Below, piece after piece: positions 1-10,446 of a stretch of DNA of 64,000 nt (within the stretch, counting starts at the first letter, position 1; each line of letters begins with the position of its first letter). The notes beneath the pieces were generated by a model, which saw only the letters and a list, made by a program, of their open reading frames with translations, had not been told where the DNA came from and made no database searches. Both the position numbers and the translations under genes were made by a program. This stretch comes from Lachnospiraceae bacterium (GTDB lineage: Bacteria > Bacillota > Clostridia > Lachnospirales > Lachnospiraceae), in assembly GCA_024696615.1 (NCBI GenBank), contig JAILGS010000036.1:1-64000 (forward strand), written 5' to 3'.

Positions 1-21
1 TTTTTATGGATTTTTTGACAA

Positions 22-53
22 TAAAAAACCTCATTATCCGAAGATAATGAGGT
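22..53 (-). terminator. Rho-independent terminator of rpmB
   Basis: Perfect 11-bp stem ACCTCATTATC/GATAATGAGGT with a UUCG loop on the minus strand, followed by T6. Confidence 0.85.
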
Positions 54-81
54 CGATTATTTCTCAAGTTAGAAGAGGAGA

Positions 82-267
82 TTAAGCTCTCTCTACAGCA
101 CCAGATCTAAGGCAAGAAGTACAAACATACATCTTCTGAGAACCACCTGCAGTCTTAACACGAACAGACTTAACGTTTGGCTTCCACATCTTATTAGATC
201 TTCTATGAGAATGGCTCACTTTGATACCAAAATGAACACCCTTTTCACAAACTTCACACTTTGCCAT
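82..267 (-). CDS. rpmB: 50S ribosomal protein L28
   Basis: MAKCEVCEKGVHFGIKVSHSHRRSNKMWKPN... typical of L28. Confidence 0.97.
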   Translation of the reverse strand: MAKCEVCEKGVHFGIKVSHSHRRSNKMWKPNVKSVRVKTAGGSQKMYVCTSCLRSGAVERA

Positions 268-345
268 TTTGCTAGCACCTCCTAACCAATGCTGATTTCG
301 TTATCCGGGACGGAAAATTGATACTTCACGCCCACAACATTTGCT

Positions 346-374
346 ATTGTATCAGAAGCTGAAACAAAATGCAA
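346..374 (-). promoter_or_regulatory. Putative sigma-A promoter of rpmB
   Basis: On minus strand TTGCAT-N17-TACAAT. Confidence 0.55.
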
Positions 375-495
375 CACAAAATTTTGAAAAATAAAAAACA
401 TTTTAATTTTTAGAAATATGGGTTATAATCTATTTTGCGAAGGCATGTATATGTCTATTTTGTTGTGCCTAATTTGCATATAAGGAGGACCTACC

Positions 496-855
496 ATGAA
501 GGGTAAAGTCAATAATCCAATGGGTGAAGTTATTATTGATACAGCTGTGATTGCTAAATATGCCGGACTTGCTGCAATTGAATGCTTCGGTATTGTTGGT
601 ATGGCTGCTGTTAGTGTGAAAGATGGTATTGTTAAGTTATTAAAGAAGGACAACTTAACCAAGGGAATTAATGTTGTTCTGGATGAGGATAATAAATTAA
701 CCATCGATTTTCATGTGATCATTTCTTATGGAGTAAATATCCAGACAATTTCAGACAATTTAATTGAAAGCGTAAAGTATAAGGTAGAAGAGTCTACTGG
801 AATCGAAATTAAGAAGATCAATATTTATGTGGATGGAATCCGCGTAATTGATTAA
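496..855 (+). CDS. Asp23/Gls24 family envelope stress response protein (YloU-like)
   Basis: MGEVIIDTAVIAKYAGLAAIECFGIVGMAAV; located before the YloV-like gene; TATAAT at 424-429 upstream. Confidence 0.92.
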   Translation: MKGKVNNPMGEVIIDTAVIAKYAGLAAIECFGIVGMAAVSVKDGIVKLLKKDNLTKGINVVLDEDNKLTIDFHVIISYGVNIQTISDNLIESVKYKVEESTGIEIKKINIYVDGIRVID

Positions 856-884
856 GTAAGGTAATAGATTTGGAGGAAGAACTC

Positions 885-2552
885 GTGTCAGTAACAACAA
901 TTGATGCAAAATTATTACAGAAATTGTTCCTTGGAGGAGCCAGTCAGTTAAATTCTGAGAAGGAACATATTAATGAATTAAATGTATTCCCAGTACCGGA
1001 TGGTGATACAGGAACGAATATGACTCTTACGATTCTTTCAGCTGCAAGAGAAGTAGCTGCTGCAGAAAATCCTGATTTAGCTATGATCGGTAAGGCAATG
1101 TCTTCCGGTGCTCTTCGTGGTGCCAGAGGTAACTCCGGTGTTATCCTTTCTCAGTTATTCCGTGGATTTACCAAGGTAACCAACAAGGTGGAGACCATTG
1201 ATGTAGCAGTATTACAGGAAGCTTGTCAGAAGGCTGTGGAGACTGCTTATAAGGCTGTTATGAAGCCACAGGAAGGTACCATTCTGACCGTTGCTAAGAT
1301 GGTTAGTGATAAGGTTACCGAAATCTACTTAGAGACGGATGATATTGGTGAGGTTTTTGCTAAGGCCATCGAAGCAGGTGAAGATGCACTTGCTCATACT
1401 CCGGATCTTCTCCCAGTATTAAAGCAGGCTGGAGTTGTGGACTCCGGTGGAGCCGGTCTTATGGCTGTATTACACGGTGCATATGATGTATTCATGGGAA
1501 AAGAAGTGGATCTTTCCTTCTTAGAGGATCCATCCAAGGCCAAGGCTGCTAGTAGCGAAGAAGGTGCTAGTTATGGCTATACGTTATCCTGTGTCTTAAT
1601 TCCTAAGAAGGAATTAAGTAAGAATGATGAAGTGGAATTAAAGTCCTTTATTGGTAATATTTCCGGAGAGATCAAGATGATTCCTCAGGGTAAGGAATGT
1701 AAATTTACTCTTTCCACCTCCGATCCTGGTAAGGTTCTTACGAAGATCTTAGAGTATGGTGAAGTAAAGCAGGTTGCGATTACTAATGTAAAGGAAGATG
1801 GAAAGAAGGCTGCAAAGACCGAGGAAGTTAAGGCTGAAACTGCTAAGGACGCTCCTAAGAAGGAAGAAAAACCGGTATTTACGGAAGCTCCTAAGGAATT
1901 TGGCTTTATCTCCGTATCTGCAGGTGATGGACTTTCTGAAATCTTTAAGGGTCTTGGTGTGGACTATGTCATTGAAGGTGGTCAGACTATGAATCCTAGT
2001 ACGGAAGATATCCTAAATGCAGTGGATTATGTAAATGCAAAGACCATCTTCGTACTTCCTAATAATGGTAATATCATCATGGCTGCGAATCAGGCCGCTG
2101 CCATTGTGGAAGGCAAGAAGTTAGTGGTTATCCCAACCAAGACGGTTCCTCAGGGAATTTCAGCAGTGATCGCATTTGAGATGAATAAGTCCGAAGAAAG
2201 CAATGTAGCGGATATGACGGAAGCATTAAAGGCTGTAAAGTCCGGTTCCGTTACTTATGCGGTACGTGATACCGAGATGGACGGTAAGATCATTAAGGAA
2301 AATGATATCATGGGTATTGGCGAGAAGAAGATCTTAGCTGTTGGCCAGGATATTGTAGATACCACAGTGGAATTAGTAAAGAACCTTGCGGATGAGGATT
2401 CTGAATTTATTAGTGTCTACTATGGTGCTGAGGTGAAGGAAAGTGATGCCAATGTTCTTTTGGAGAAGCTTGAAGAAGCCTTCCCTGGTGTGGAAGTTGC
2501 CTTAGAATACGGCGGACAGCCAGTATATTACTACGTATTATCCGTAGAATAA
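885..2552 (+). CDS. DAK2 domain protein, YloV/FakA-like fatty acid kinase catalytic subunit
   Basis: NVFPVPDGDTGTNMTLT and RGARGNSGVILSQLFRG motifs; likely GTG start at 885 behind GGAGG (the ORF track starts at a TTG at 870). Confidence 0.92.
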   Translation: MSVTTIDAKLLQKLFLGGASQLNSEKEHINELNVFPVPDGDTGTNMTLTILSAAREVAAAENPDLAMIGKAMSSGALRGARGNSGVILSQLFRGFTKVTNKVETIDVAVLQEACQKAVETAYKAVMKPQEGTILTVAKMVSDKVTEIYLETDDIGEVFAKAIEAGEDALAHTPDLLPVLKQAGVVDSGGAGLMAVLHGAYDVFMGKEVDLSFLEDPSKAKAASSEEGASYGYTLSCVLIPKKELSKNDEVELKSFIGNISGEIKMIPQGKECKFTLSTSDPGKVLTKILEYGEVKQVAITNVKEDGKKAAKTEEVKAETAKDAPKKEEKPVFTEAPKEFGFISVSAGDGLSEIFKGLGVDYVIEGGQTMNPSTEDILNAVDYVNAKTIFVLPNNGNIIMAANQAAAIVEGKKLVVIPTKTVPQGISAVIAFEMNKSEESNVADMTEALKAVKSGSVTYAVRDTEMDGKIIKENDIMGIGEKKILAVGQDIVDTTVELVKNLADEDSEFISVYYGAEVKESDANVLLEKLEEAFPGVEVALEYGGQPVYYYVLSVE

Positions 2553-2576
2553 GAGTCATTCAAGTAACGAAAGTAT

Positions 2577-2628
2577 TCCCCTTCCTAGGGTGGGCCCTTG
2601 GCCGAAACTCCTAAGAAGGGGATTTTTA
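2577..2628 (+). terminator. Possible terminator/attenuator between yloV and recG
   Basis: TCCCCTTC...GAAGGGGA stem followed by TTTTTATT. Confidence 0.5.
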
Positions 2629-2640
2629 TTATGGTGTGAT

Positions 2641-4695
2641 ATGGAACTTAAAGCGATTAAAGGAGTGGGGGAGAAAACCCAACAACTCCTGGAAAAATTA
2701 GATATTCATTCCGTGGAGGATTTATTATCCTATTATCCCCGTAGCTATGATATCTATGAGCCACCAGTACTGGTGCGGGATATTACGCGTCCGGGAACTT
2801 ATGCCATCTTTGCCGAAGTGGCTTCGGATGTTTCCGTGGTGAATAAGGGCCGGTTAAAACTGATCCGTGTGCTGGTTAAGGACTATGAGGGGAAGGGCTT
2901 GGAATTAGTCTTTTATAATATGCTCTACCTAAAAAGCCAGCTAAAACGCGGCTATCGCATGGTCTTTCGTGGACGAGTGGTTCATAAAATGGGGAAATTA
3001 TCCATGGAACAGCCTGCCATGTACCATTATGGGGAATATGAGGAGAAGATTTCTTCCATGCAGCCAATCTATCGCTTGACTGCAGGGCTTTCCAATAATC
3101 TACTCACCAAATCCGTGCGCTTTGCCATGGAACTTGTGGATCTATGCCATGAATATATGCCATTTTCCATTCGCAACCGCTATCAATTAATGGATTATTC
3201 CCTAGCCATGGAATGCATTCATTTTCCGAAAAATAAGGAAGATTATATTGCGGCCAGATACCGCCTGGTCTTTGATGAGTTCTTCTTTTTTATTCTTGCC
3301 CTTCGGCAAATGAAGCAGGAGAACTCGGTGGCTACGAACGATTTTCATATTCGTCATCATGAGGAAGTGGACCTTCTGTTAAAACATTTGCCCTATGAAT
3401 TAACCGGGGCGCAAAAAAAGGCCTATGAGGCGTTAATGGCGGACTTAACCTCCAAAAAGATGATGAATCGTCTGATTCAGGGAGATGTGGGCTCTGGTAA
3501 AACCATTGTGGCGTTCCTTGCCCTCATTGAAACCGCTCTATCCGGCTATCAGGGAGCCATGATGGTTCCTACGGAAGTCCTTGCCAAACAGCAATATAAG
3601 AATTTGGTGGAGCTTTTAGAGGCCAATCACCTGCCAATTTCCGTGGGATTATTAATTGGTTCCACCACGACGAAAGAAAAAAAGGTAATTTATGAACAGT
3701 TAAAAAAGGGTGAGATTTCCTTAGTGATCGGTACCAGTGCCTTAATTCAGGAAAAAGTGGAATATGAGAATTTGGCCCTGGTAATTACGGATGAGCAGCA
3801 TCGATTTGGCGTAAATCAGCGGAAATTATTGTCGGATAAGGGGACCCTTCCGAATATCTGTGTCATGTCCGCAACTCCGATTCCAAGAACCTTGGCGGTG
3901 ATCTTTTATGGGGATTTGGATCTTACGGTGATGGATGAACTTCCTAAAACCCGATTGCCCATTAAAAACTGTGTGGTGGATTCCTCCTTCCGTCCCAATG
4001 CCTACCGGTTTATGAGAAAACAGGTGGAAGAGGGAAGACAGGTGTATATTATCTGTCCCATGGTGGAAGAAAGCGATGTGGAATCCTCCCAGGAATTAGA
4101 GAATGTAGAAGAATATAGTAAAAAGATGCAGGAAGTTTTTCCGGAGTATACCATCGGCATGCTTCATGGCAAGATGAAGGCGAAGGAAAAGAATGCAGTG
4201 ATGGAAGCATTTGCTTTAGGGAAGATTTCTATTCTTGTATCCACCACGGTAATTGAGGTGGGAGTGGATGTTCCCAATGCTACGGTGATGATGATTGAGA
4301 ATGCGGAGCGATTTGGTCTTGCTCAGCTCCATCAGTTACGGGGGCGTGTGGGACGTGGAGCCCATCAGTCCTACTGCATCTTTATGAGTGATTCCAAGGA
4401 TGAACATACCAAGTCCAGGTTGGAAGTTATGAATTCTTCCAATGATGGTTTTTATATTGCGTCGGAAGATTTAAAAACCAGAGGTCCCGGGGATTTATTC
4501 GGTCTTCGCCAAAGTGGAGATTTTGACTTTGGATTGGGGGATATTTATCAGGATGCCACGGAGCTTGCTTTAGTTTCCCAATGTGTGGAAGCGTATGAAG
4601 CGGAGGAATTATCCGTTACCGAGGCGGAACGCCAGGTAATTGGCCAAAAAGTGGACCTGTATACAAGAAAATGCTTGAATAAATTGAACATATAG
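2641..4695 (+). CDS. recG: ATP-dependent DNA helicase RecG
   Basis: GDVGSGKTIVAFLA, DEQHRFGVNQR, LRGRVGRG motifs; likely ATG at 2641. Confidence 0.96.
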   Translation: MELKAIKGVGEKTQQLLEKLDIHSVEDLLSYYPRSYDIYEPPVLVRDITRPGTYAIFAEVASDVSVVNKGRLKLIRVLVKDYEGKGLELVFYNMLYLKSQLKRGYRMVFRGRVVHKMGKLSMEQPAMYHYGEYEEKISSMQPIYRLTAGLSNNLLTKSVRFAMELVDLCHEYMPFSIRNRYQLMDYSLAMECIHFPKNKEDYIAARYRLVFDEFFFFILALRQMKQENSVATNDFHIRHHEEVDLLLKHLPYELTGAQKKAYEALMADLTSKKMMNRLIQGDVGSGKTIVAFLALIETALSGYQGAMMVPTEVLAKQQYKNLVELLEANHLPISVGLLIGSTTTKEKKVIYEQLKKGEISLVIGTSALIQEKVEYENLALVITDEQHRFGVNQRKLLSDKGTLPNICVMSATPIPRTLAVIFYGDLDLTVMDELPKTRLPIKNCVVDSSFRPNAYRFMRKQVEEGRQVYIICPMVEESDVESSQELENVEEYSKKMQEVFPEYTIGMLHGKMKAKEKNAVMEAFALGKISILVSTTVIEVGVDVPNATVMMIENAERFGLAQLHQLRGRVGRGAHQSYCIFMSDSKDEHTKSRLEVMNSSNDGFYIASEDLKTRGPGDLFGLRQSGDFDFGLGDIYQDATELALVSQCVEAYEAEELSVTEAERQVIGQKVDLYTRKCLNKLNI

Positions 4696-4730
4696 CATAT
4701 CATAGTTTCGGTATGAAAGGAGTATGAAAT

Positions 4731-5285
4731 ATGCGTGTTATTGCAGGAAGTGCAAGAAGTCTTGCTTTAAAAACGGTGGAAGGGTTGGACACAAGACCTA
4801 CCACGGATCGAATTAAAGAAACGTTATTTAATATGATCGCATTTGATATTCCTGGATGCCGATTTTTAGATCTTTTTTCCGGGTCCGGTGCGATTGGGAT
4901 TGAGGCGTTAAGCCGTGGTGCTACGGAAGCGGTTTTTGTGGAGCAGGGAAGTAAGCAGGTGGATGTGATTCGAGAAAATCTTGCCTTTACGAAACTGGCG
5001 GATCGTGGAATCGTGATGCATACGGATGCGGTAACTGCCATTCATCGGTTGGCTGGAAAGGGTAGTTTTGATCTGATCTTTATGGATCCTCCCTATGATC
5101 AGGGATTAGAAGCAATCGCCTTACAGGCTTTACGGGAAACGGATCTTTGTACGGAAGATACCATCATTATCTTTGAAGCATCCCTTTCTACGGATCTGGA
5201 TTTTGTAGAGGAACTGGGATTTGTTCCTTATAAAGTAAAAAAATATAAAACAAATATGCATGTTTTTTGCAGAAAAGATGCATAA
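4731..5285 (+). CDS. rsmD: 16S rRNA (guanine966-N2)-methyltransferase RsmD
   Basis: [34 protein letters not shown]. Confidence 0.95.
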   Translation: MRVIAGSARSLALKTVEGLDTRPTTDRIKETLFNMIAFDIPGCRFLDLFSGSGAIGIEALSRGATEAVFVEQGSKQVDVIRENLAFTKLADRGIVMHTDAVTAIHRLAGKGSFDLIFMDPPYDQGLEAIALQALRETDLCTEDTIIIFEASLSTDLDFVEELGFVPYKVKKYKTNMHVFCRKDA

Positions 5286-5296
5286 AAGGAGTATTT

Positions 5297-5800
5297 ATGA
5301 AAAAAGCAGTTTATCCTGGAAGTTTTGATCCAGTGACCCTTGGACACTTAGATATCATTCAACGTGCGGCCAGTATGTTCGATGAATTAATTGTGGCAGT
5401 ACTGAATAATAATTCAAAATCTCCATTGTTTTCTGTGCAAGAACGTGTTAATATGTTGTTTGAAGTGACGAAAGACATTCCTAACGTCAAAGTGGTTAGC
5501 TTTTCCGGTTTGTTAGTGGATTTCGTCGAGGAAATTGATGCCCATATTGTTGTGAGAGGACTTCGGGCAATTACGGACTTTGAATATGAATTACAGATGT
5601 CCCAGACGAATCGTTTATTGAATTCGAAGGTGGATACCGTATTCTTAAATACGAATTTGAAATATTCGTACTTAAGTTCTAGCATGGTTCGTGAAGTTGC
5701 AGCATTTGGAGGGGAAATAACGAAGTTCGTTCCAGAAACCATTGTTTCGAAAGTCTATGACAAATACGGGGTACATAAGGAGATAGACGATGAGCAATAA
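5297..5800 (+). CDS. coaD: Phosphopantetheine adenylyltransferase
   Basis: [37 protein letters not shown] at 5297. Confidence 0.96.
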   Translation: MKKAVYPGSFDPVTLGHLDIIQRAASMFDELIVAVLNNNSKSPLFSVQERVNMLFEVTKDIPNVKVVSFSGLLVDFVEEIDAHIVVRGLRAITDFEYELQMSQTNRLLNSKVDTVFLNTNLKYSYLSSSMVREVAAFGGEITKFVPETIVSKVYDKYGVHKEIDDEQ

Positions 5801-6383
5801 GATTGATCAGATTATTTCTGAATTCGAAGAGTATTTGGATGGATGTAGTAATGTTCCACTTTCTTCGAGTAAGATCATTGTGGGGAAGGATGAAGTCGAA
5901 GAATTTATTTCGGAACTGAAATTAAAGACTCCTGACGAGATCAAGAAATATCAAAAATTATTACAAAATCGTGATAAGATCATTGATGATGCGAATGAGC
6001 AGGCCAGACAGATTGTGGAAGCAGCTCATGTACATACCACGGAACTGGTAAATGAGAGTGAGATCATGCGCCAGGCTTATGAGCAGGGACAGATCTATGT
6101 GGATAAGTCCAAGAGTGAGGCGGAAGCAATTATCGAGCGTGCAGTGAATGATGCGAATACCATTCGTTTTAATGCCATTCGCTATACGGATGATAATTTA
6201 TCCAAATTACAGCTGATTATTTCCCATGCGATTGAGCAGAATACCAAGCAGTATGAAAGCTTAATGATGGATTTGAATAAGACCATGGAAGTAATCTTAG
6301 CGAATCGGGATGCCCTTCGTCAGCAGGAAGAAGGGAATGAGGCCAAGCCTGAATACAGCGAGGATGATATGCCTGAGGCTTAA
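5790..6383 (+). CDS. Conserved coiled-coil hypothetical protein downstream of coaD (often annotated 'ATPase')
   Basis: Long heptad-like E/K/A-rich segment; start overlaps the end of coaD. Confidence 0.7.
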   Translation: MSNKIDQIISEFEEYLDGCSNVPLSSSKIIVGKDEVEEFISELKLKTPDEIKKYQKLLQNRDKIIDDANEQARQIVEAAHVHTTELVNESEIMRQAYEQGQIYVDKSKSEAEAIIERAVNDANTIRFNAIRYTDDNLSKLQLIISHAIEQNTKQYESLMMDLNKTMEVILANRDALRQQEEGNEAKPEYSEDDMPEA

Positions 6384-6398
6384 TAAGAAAGGTTTATG

Positions 6399-6429
6399 CG
6401 AGTAGAGTGTATGCTCTACTCGTTTTTTT
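6399..6429 (+). terminator. Rho-independent terminator
   Basis: CGAGTAGAG-TGTATG-CTCTACTCG followed by T7. Confidence 0.85.
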
Positions 6430-6457
6430 GAACAAGGAAGTATATCAAGGAGGAGTT

Positions 6458-7915
6458 ATGGCAAGACAGTTAGAAGGATTAAAGCCGGAACGTGTATTTT
6501 ATTATTTTGAAGAGATCAGTAAGATCCCAAGAGGATCAGGAAATACCAAAGCCATTAGTGATTATCTTGTGGGATATGCCAAAGACCATGGTCTTTCCTA
6601 TCGCCAGGATGAATGGAATAATGTGGTGATTCGTAAGAAGGCTACCCCGGGTTATGAGACCCATCCCGTAGTAATGTTACAGGGACATATGGATATGGTA
6701 TGTGAAAAGACTGCAGAATCCACCCATGACTTTCTGAAGGACCCATTGGATCTATATGTGGAAGATGGTTTTGTGAAAGCTCGAGGAACCACTCTTGGCG
6801 CGGATGATGGAATTGCAGTGGCATATATTTTATCCATCTTAGAGGATGATACCATTCCTTCTCCGGAATTAGAGGCAGTGATTACGGTGGATGAAGAAAT
6901 CGGTATGCTTGGTGCTGCTGCCATGGATATGTCGGATTTAAAGGCTCATTATGTAATTAATATTGATTCGGAGGATGAGGGAATCTTCTTATCAGGTTGT
7001 GCAGGAGGGTTAACCGCGCATTTACATTTGCCATATACCTATGTAGAAGCGCCGGAAGATGCGATTTCTTATGAACTTACCATTGGTGGTTTGACAGGTG
7101 GTCACTCCGGACAGGAAATCCATAAGGGACGCGCCAGTGCACATGTCTTATTAGGCCGTGTGCTTGCTTGCTTTGATGATCATTCCTTAAATTATGGAAT
7201 TGCAGGCTTTCAGGCAGGAACCAAGGATAATGTGATTCCGAATGGAGTAACGTTAGAATTATTCCTAGAACCGGAAGAACTCGGAGAATTCCAAAAACTT
7301 GTGGATGCATTGCAGGAAGTGTTCCTTCAGGAATTTAAAACCACGGATCCAAACCTCTTCTTGTCTTTTAAGGAAAAGAGCATTCCTTCCCGAAAAATCA
7401 TAGATTTTGAGGCGATGGCAAAACTTACCTATATCCTAACCGTATCCCCGGCAGGTGTAGCGCGCATGTCTCCGGATATTGAAGGACTTGTGGAAACCTC
7501 ATTAAATATGGGAATTCTTCATCTGGGGGATGAGGAAATTGAGATTAGTTATCTGATCCGAAGTAGTATTGAAAGTGCCAAATATGCTCTCTATGATAAG
7601 ATTCGCTATATTGGTGCCTTACTTGGTTGTGAAGTGGATTATACCGGAGCATATCCTGGATGGCAGTATCGCAAGGACTCCCTTCTTCAGAAGGCCATCA
7701 AGGACTTATATGAGGAGCAGACGGGAAAGAAAGGCGTGATTGAAGCCATCCATGCAGGTGTGGAATGTGGAATGTTCGATGCGGGACTAAAAGATGCGGA
7801 TATTGTTTCCTTTGGTCCTAATCTTTATGATATTCATACCTTCCATGAGCGAATGGATATTGCTTCTGCCGAGCGTACTTATGATTTATTGGTATCTTTA
7901 TTAGAGCGTTTATAA
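6458..7915 (+). CDS. pepD: Aminoacyl-histidine dipeptidase (M20 family, PepD)
   Basis: HPVVMLQGHMDMVCEK, GTTLGADDGIAVAY, EEIGMLGA; ATG at 6458. Confidence 0.93.
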   Translation: MARQLEGLKPERVFYYFEEISKIPRGSGNTKAISDYLVGYAKDHGLSYRQDEWNNVVIRKKATPGYETHPVVMLQGHMDMVCEKTAESTHDFLKDPLDLYVEDGFVKARGTTLGADDGIAVAYILSILEDDTIPSPELEAVITVDEEIGMLGAAAMDMSDLKAHYVINIDSEDEGIFLSGCAGGLTAHLHLPYTYVEAPEDAISYELTIGGLTGGHSGQEIHKGRASAHVLLGRVLACFDDHSLNYGIAGFQAGTKDNVIPNGVTLELFLEPEELGEFQKLVDALQEVFLQEFKTTDPNLFLSFKEKSIPSRKIIDFEAMAKLTYILTVSPAGVARMSPDIEGLVETSLNMGILHLGDEEIEISYLIRSSIESAKYALYDKIRYIGALLGCEVDYTGAYPGWQYRKDSLLQKAIKDLYEEQTGKKGVIEAIHAGVECGMFDAGLKDADIVSFGPNLYDIHTFHERMDIASAERTYDLLVSLLERL

Positions 7916-7941
7916 GCTTTTTAGAATGGAATAGTTCTTCT

Positions 7942-7986
7942 AAAACCAGATTCTTAGATGGGAAATCTCTAAGAATCTGGTTTTTT
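7942..7986 (+). terminator. Rho-independent terminator after pepD
   Basis: AAAACCAGATTCTTAGA/TCTAAGAATCTGGTTTT stem and T-run. Confidence 0.85.
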
Positions 7987-8097
7987 CTTGGGAAAAATGG
8001 GAAAACCATGGGGAAAATAAGGAAAAAAGGTGGATAAACAGTGGTTTAGAATGTATAATGGAATATATGGTAGGAGAAGATACCAGGGGGGAACACT

Positions 8098-8916
8098 ATG
8101 GAAATTCAATTATGGAAACAGCTTCTAGAACCTTATGAAATTGCAGTAGAAGAAATTACCATGAAATTTCAACATATTCAGAAGCAATATCGTCAATCCG
8201 GTCGGTATAGTCCGGTGGAAGAGGTACATGGTCGTGTGAAGCGTATTGCCAGTATCTTAGATAAGGCGAGAAAGCGCAATATTCCAGAGAATGAGATTTT
8301 AGATCATCTGCAGGATATTGCTGGAATTCGTATCATCTGTCAATTTGAAGAGGATATCTATGATATTGTGGAATTAATTAAGGGCAGACATGATATGAAG
8401 GTGTTAGCGGAGAAGGATTATGTAAAAAATCCAAAGCCAAGCGGATATCGTAGTTACCATGTCATCGTGGAATATACCGTGGAGACCATCTCCGGTAGTC
8501 GAACGATTCCTGTGGAATTACAGATTCGTACTATGGCCATGAATTTCTGGTCCACCATTGAACATTCCCTGCAGTATAAGTATAGTCAGGGTATTCCGGA
8601 TGAAATTCGGGATCGATTGAATTCTGCAGCTTCTGCCATCTTATTACTGGATAATGAGATGAGTAGTATTCATGGTGAAATTATGGATGCACAGAATTCC
8701 TTTACGGTGCGTGCCAATATTGTGGGAGATATTTTAAATAATATTCAGAATCTCTATGGGGTGGCCAATAACCGTGAGGTGGAGAAGATTCAGGATGAAT
8801 TTTTCGTCATCTACCGTAGTGGTAATATGGACCGGTTGATGCAATTTAATCGGGAATTAGATATTATTGCGGAAGGTTATCAAGTACAGAAGGTTAAGAG
8901 AAATACGGAGTATTAA
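8098..8916 (+). CDS. RelA/SpoT-domain GTP pyrophosphokinase (small alarmone synthetase, YjbM/RelQ-like)
   Basis: VKRIASILDKARKRNI, DIAGIRIICQFEEDIY, PSGYRSYHVIVEY, VELQIRTMAMNFWSTIEHSLQYK. Confidence 0.92.
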   Translation: MEIQLWKQLLEPYEIAVEEITMKFQHIQKQYRQSGRYSPVEEVHGRVKRIASILDKARKRNIPENEILDHLQDIAGIRIICQFEEDIYDIVELIKGRHDMKVLAEKDYVKNPKPSGYRSYHVIVEYTVETISGSRTIPVELQIRTMAMNFWSTIEHSLQYKYSQGIPDEIRDRLNSAASAILLLDNEMSSIHGEIMDAQNSFTVRANIVGDILNNIQNLYGVANNREVEKIQDEFFVIYRSGNMDRLMQFNRELDIIAEGYQVQKVKRNTEY

Positions 8917-8922
8917 ATTAGG

Positions 8923-10446
8923 ATGAATTTACCAGAACGTTTTACCCAGGAAATGATTGCTTTGATCGGCGAGGAAGAATATGCCGAATATGAAAAAAGT
9001 TTTGAGAATCCAAGGAAATATGGGCTTCGTGTGAATACGATGAAGATTTCGGTGGAGGATTTTAAGAAGATCTGTCCATTCCCGATCACCCCAATTCCTT
9101 GGATTTCTAATGGTTTCTTCTATTCTGAAGAAGAAAAGCCAGCCAAACATCCATATTATTATGCAGGTCTTTATTATCTACAGGAACCATCGGCCATGAC
9201 CCCGGCCAATCGTCTTCCTATTGAGGAAGGGGATGTGGTATTGGATATGTGTGCTGCCCCCGGTGGTAAGTCCACGGAACTGGCTGCCAAACTTCATGGC
9301 ACCGGTATTCTTTTTAGTAATGATATTTCTGCTTCCCGTGCCAAAGCATTATTAAAGAATGTGGAATTATTTGGTGTATCCAATGGTTGTGTCATCAGTG
9401 AAGATACTGCCAAATTAGTATCCATGTATCCGGAATATTTTGATAAGATCTTAATTGATGCTCCTTGTAGTGGGGAGGGAATGTTTCGGAAGGATGCTAA
9501 ATTAATTAAGGCCTGGGAACAGAATGGCCCTGAATTCTATGGTGCCATCCAAAGAGAAATTATTCTCTATGGTGCGGATATGTTAAAGCCGGGAGGAATG
9601 ATGATGTATTCCACCTGTACTTTTTCGAAATATGAAGATGAAGAAACCGTTGCTTATTTACTGAAGGAACGTCCGGAGATGGAATTAGTATCCATCGAAG
9701 GATTCGATGGTGCTGTTCGTGGTTTTGACGGTATGGAGGAATGTATTCGTCTCTTCCCTCATAAGATGGATGGAGAGGGACATTTTTTAGCACTCCTTCA
9801 TAAAAAAGGAGAATCGGTTCGTTCCAGTGAATATGCCACATGGCAGAATCGCCGGGTGGAAAGCTTTGCAAAACGTGTGGAAGAACAAAGCAGCAGGGAT
9901 GGTAGCAAAAATAAGCGTGGCGCAAGAATTAAGACCACGGAAGTGGATCGAAACTGGAAGGGGGCTTTGAAAGGCTCCAAAAAGGCAGCGAAAGCTTCTG
10001 ACGCCGGAAATGAATTGGAGCAGTTCTTACAGTCCCTTCACTGGAAAATCTCTACCCAGGAGATCCTTAACCGGATTTCCATGGTGGATGGAAGAGTCTA
10101 TCTGATGCCGGAGGGGATGAAGGATTATTCCAACCTCCATAAATTACGTGTGGGACTTCTTCTTGGAGAAGAAAAGAAGAATCGTTTTGAACCAAGCCAG
10201 GCCCTTGCCATGGCTCTTTCCAAGGAGGATTATGAATTATGGATTGATCTTCCTTCCAAGGATCTTTTGGTAACAAGATATTTAAAGGGTGAAACGTTGG
10301 ATGTGAATGATTTCCCAGAAACTGTAACGAAACCTACGAAGGATGGTTATTATCTCATCTGTGTGGATGGATTTCCACTTGGTTGGGGGAAGGTTAGTGG
10401 GGATCAGGTGAAGAATAAGTATCATGCCGGATGGAGAATGATGTAA
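8923..10446 (+). CDS. NOL1/NOP2/Sun-type rRNA (cytosine-C5) methyltransferase, RsmF-like
   Basis: DMCAAPGGKSTELAAKL, DAPCSGEGMFRKD, YSTCTFSKYEDEE. Confidence 0.93.
   Translation: MNLPERFTQEMIALIGEEEYAEYEKSFENPRKYGLRVNTMKISVEDFKKICPFPITPIPWISNGFFYSEEEKPAKHPYYYAGLYYLQEPSAMTPANRLPIEEGDVVLDMCAAPGGKSTELAAKLHGTGILFSNDISASRAKALLKNVELFGVSNGCVISEDTAKLVSMYPEYFDKILIDAPCSGEGMFRKDAKLIKAWEQNGPEFYGAIQREIILYGADMLKPGGMMMYSTCTFSKYEDEETVAYLLKERPEMELVSIEGFDGAVRGFDGMEECIRLFPHKMDGEGHFLALLHKKGESVRSSEYATWQNRRVESFAKRVEEQSSRDGSKNKRGARIKTTEVDRNWKGALKGSKKAAKASDAGNELEQFLQSLHWKISTQEILNRISMVDGRVYLMPEGMKDYSNLHKLRVGLLLGEEKKNRFEPSQALAMALSKEDYELWIDLPSKDLLVTRYLKGETLDVNDFPETVTKPTKDGYYLICVDGFPLGWGKVSGDQVKNKYHAGWRMM

Noticed and set aside
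9560-9925. 121-aa minus-strand ORF
   Set aside because: Antisense to the RsmF-like methyltransferase; H/P/F/W-rich shadow ORF.
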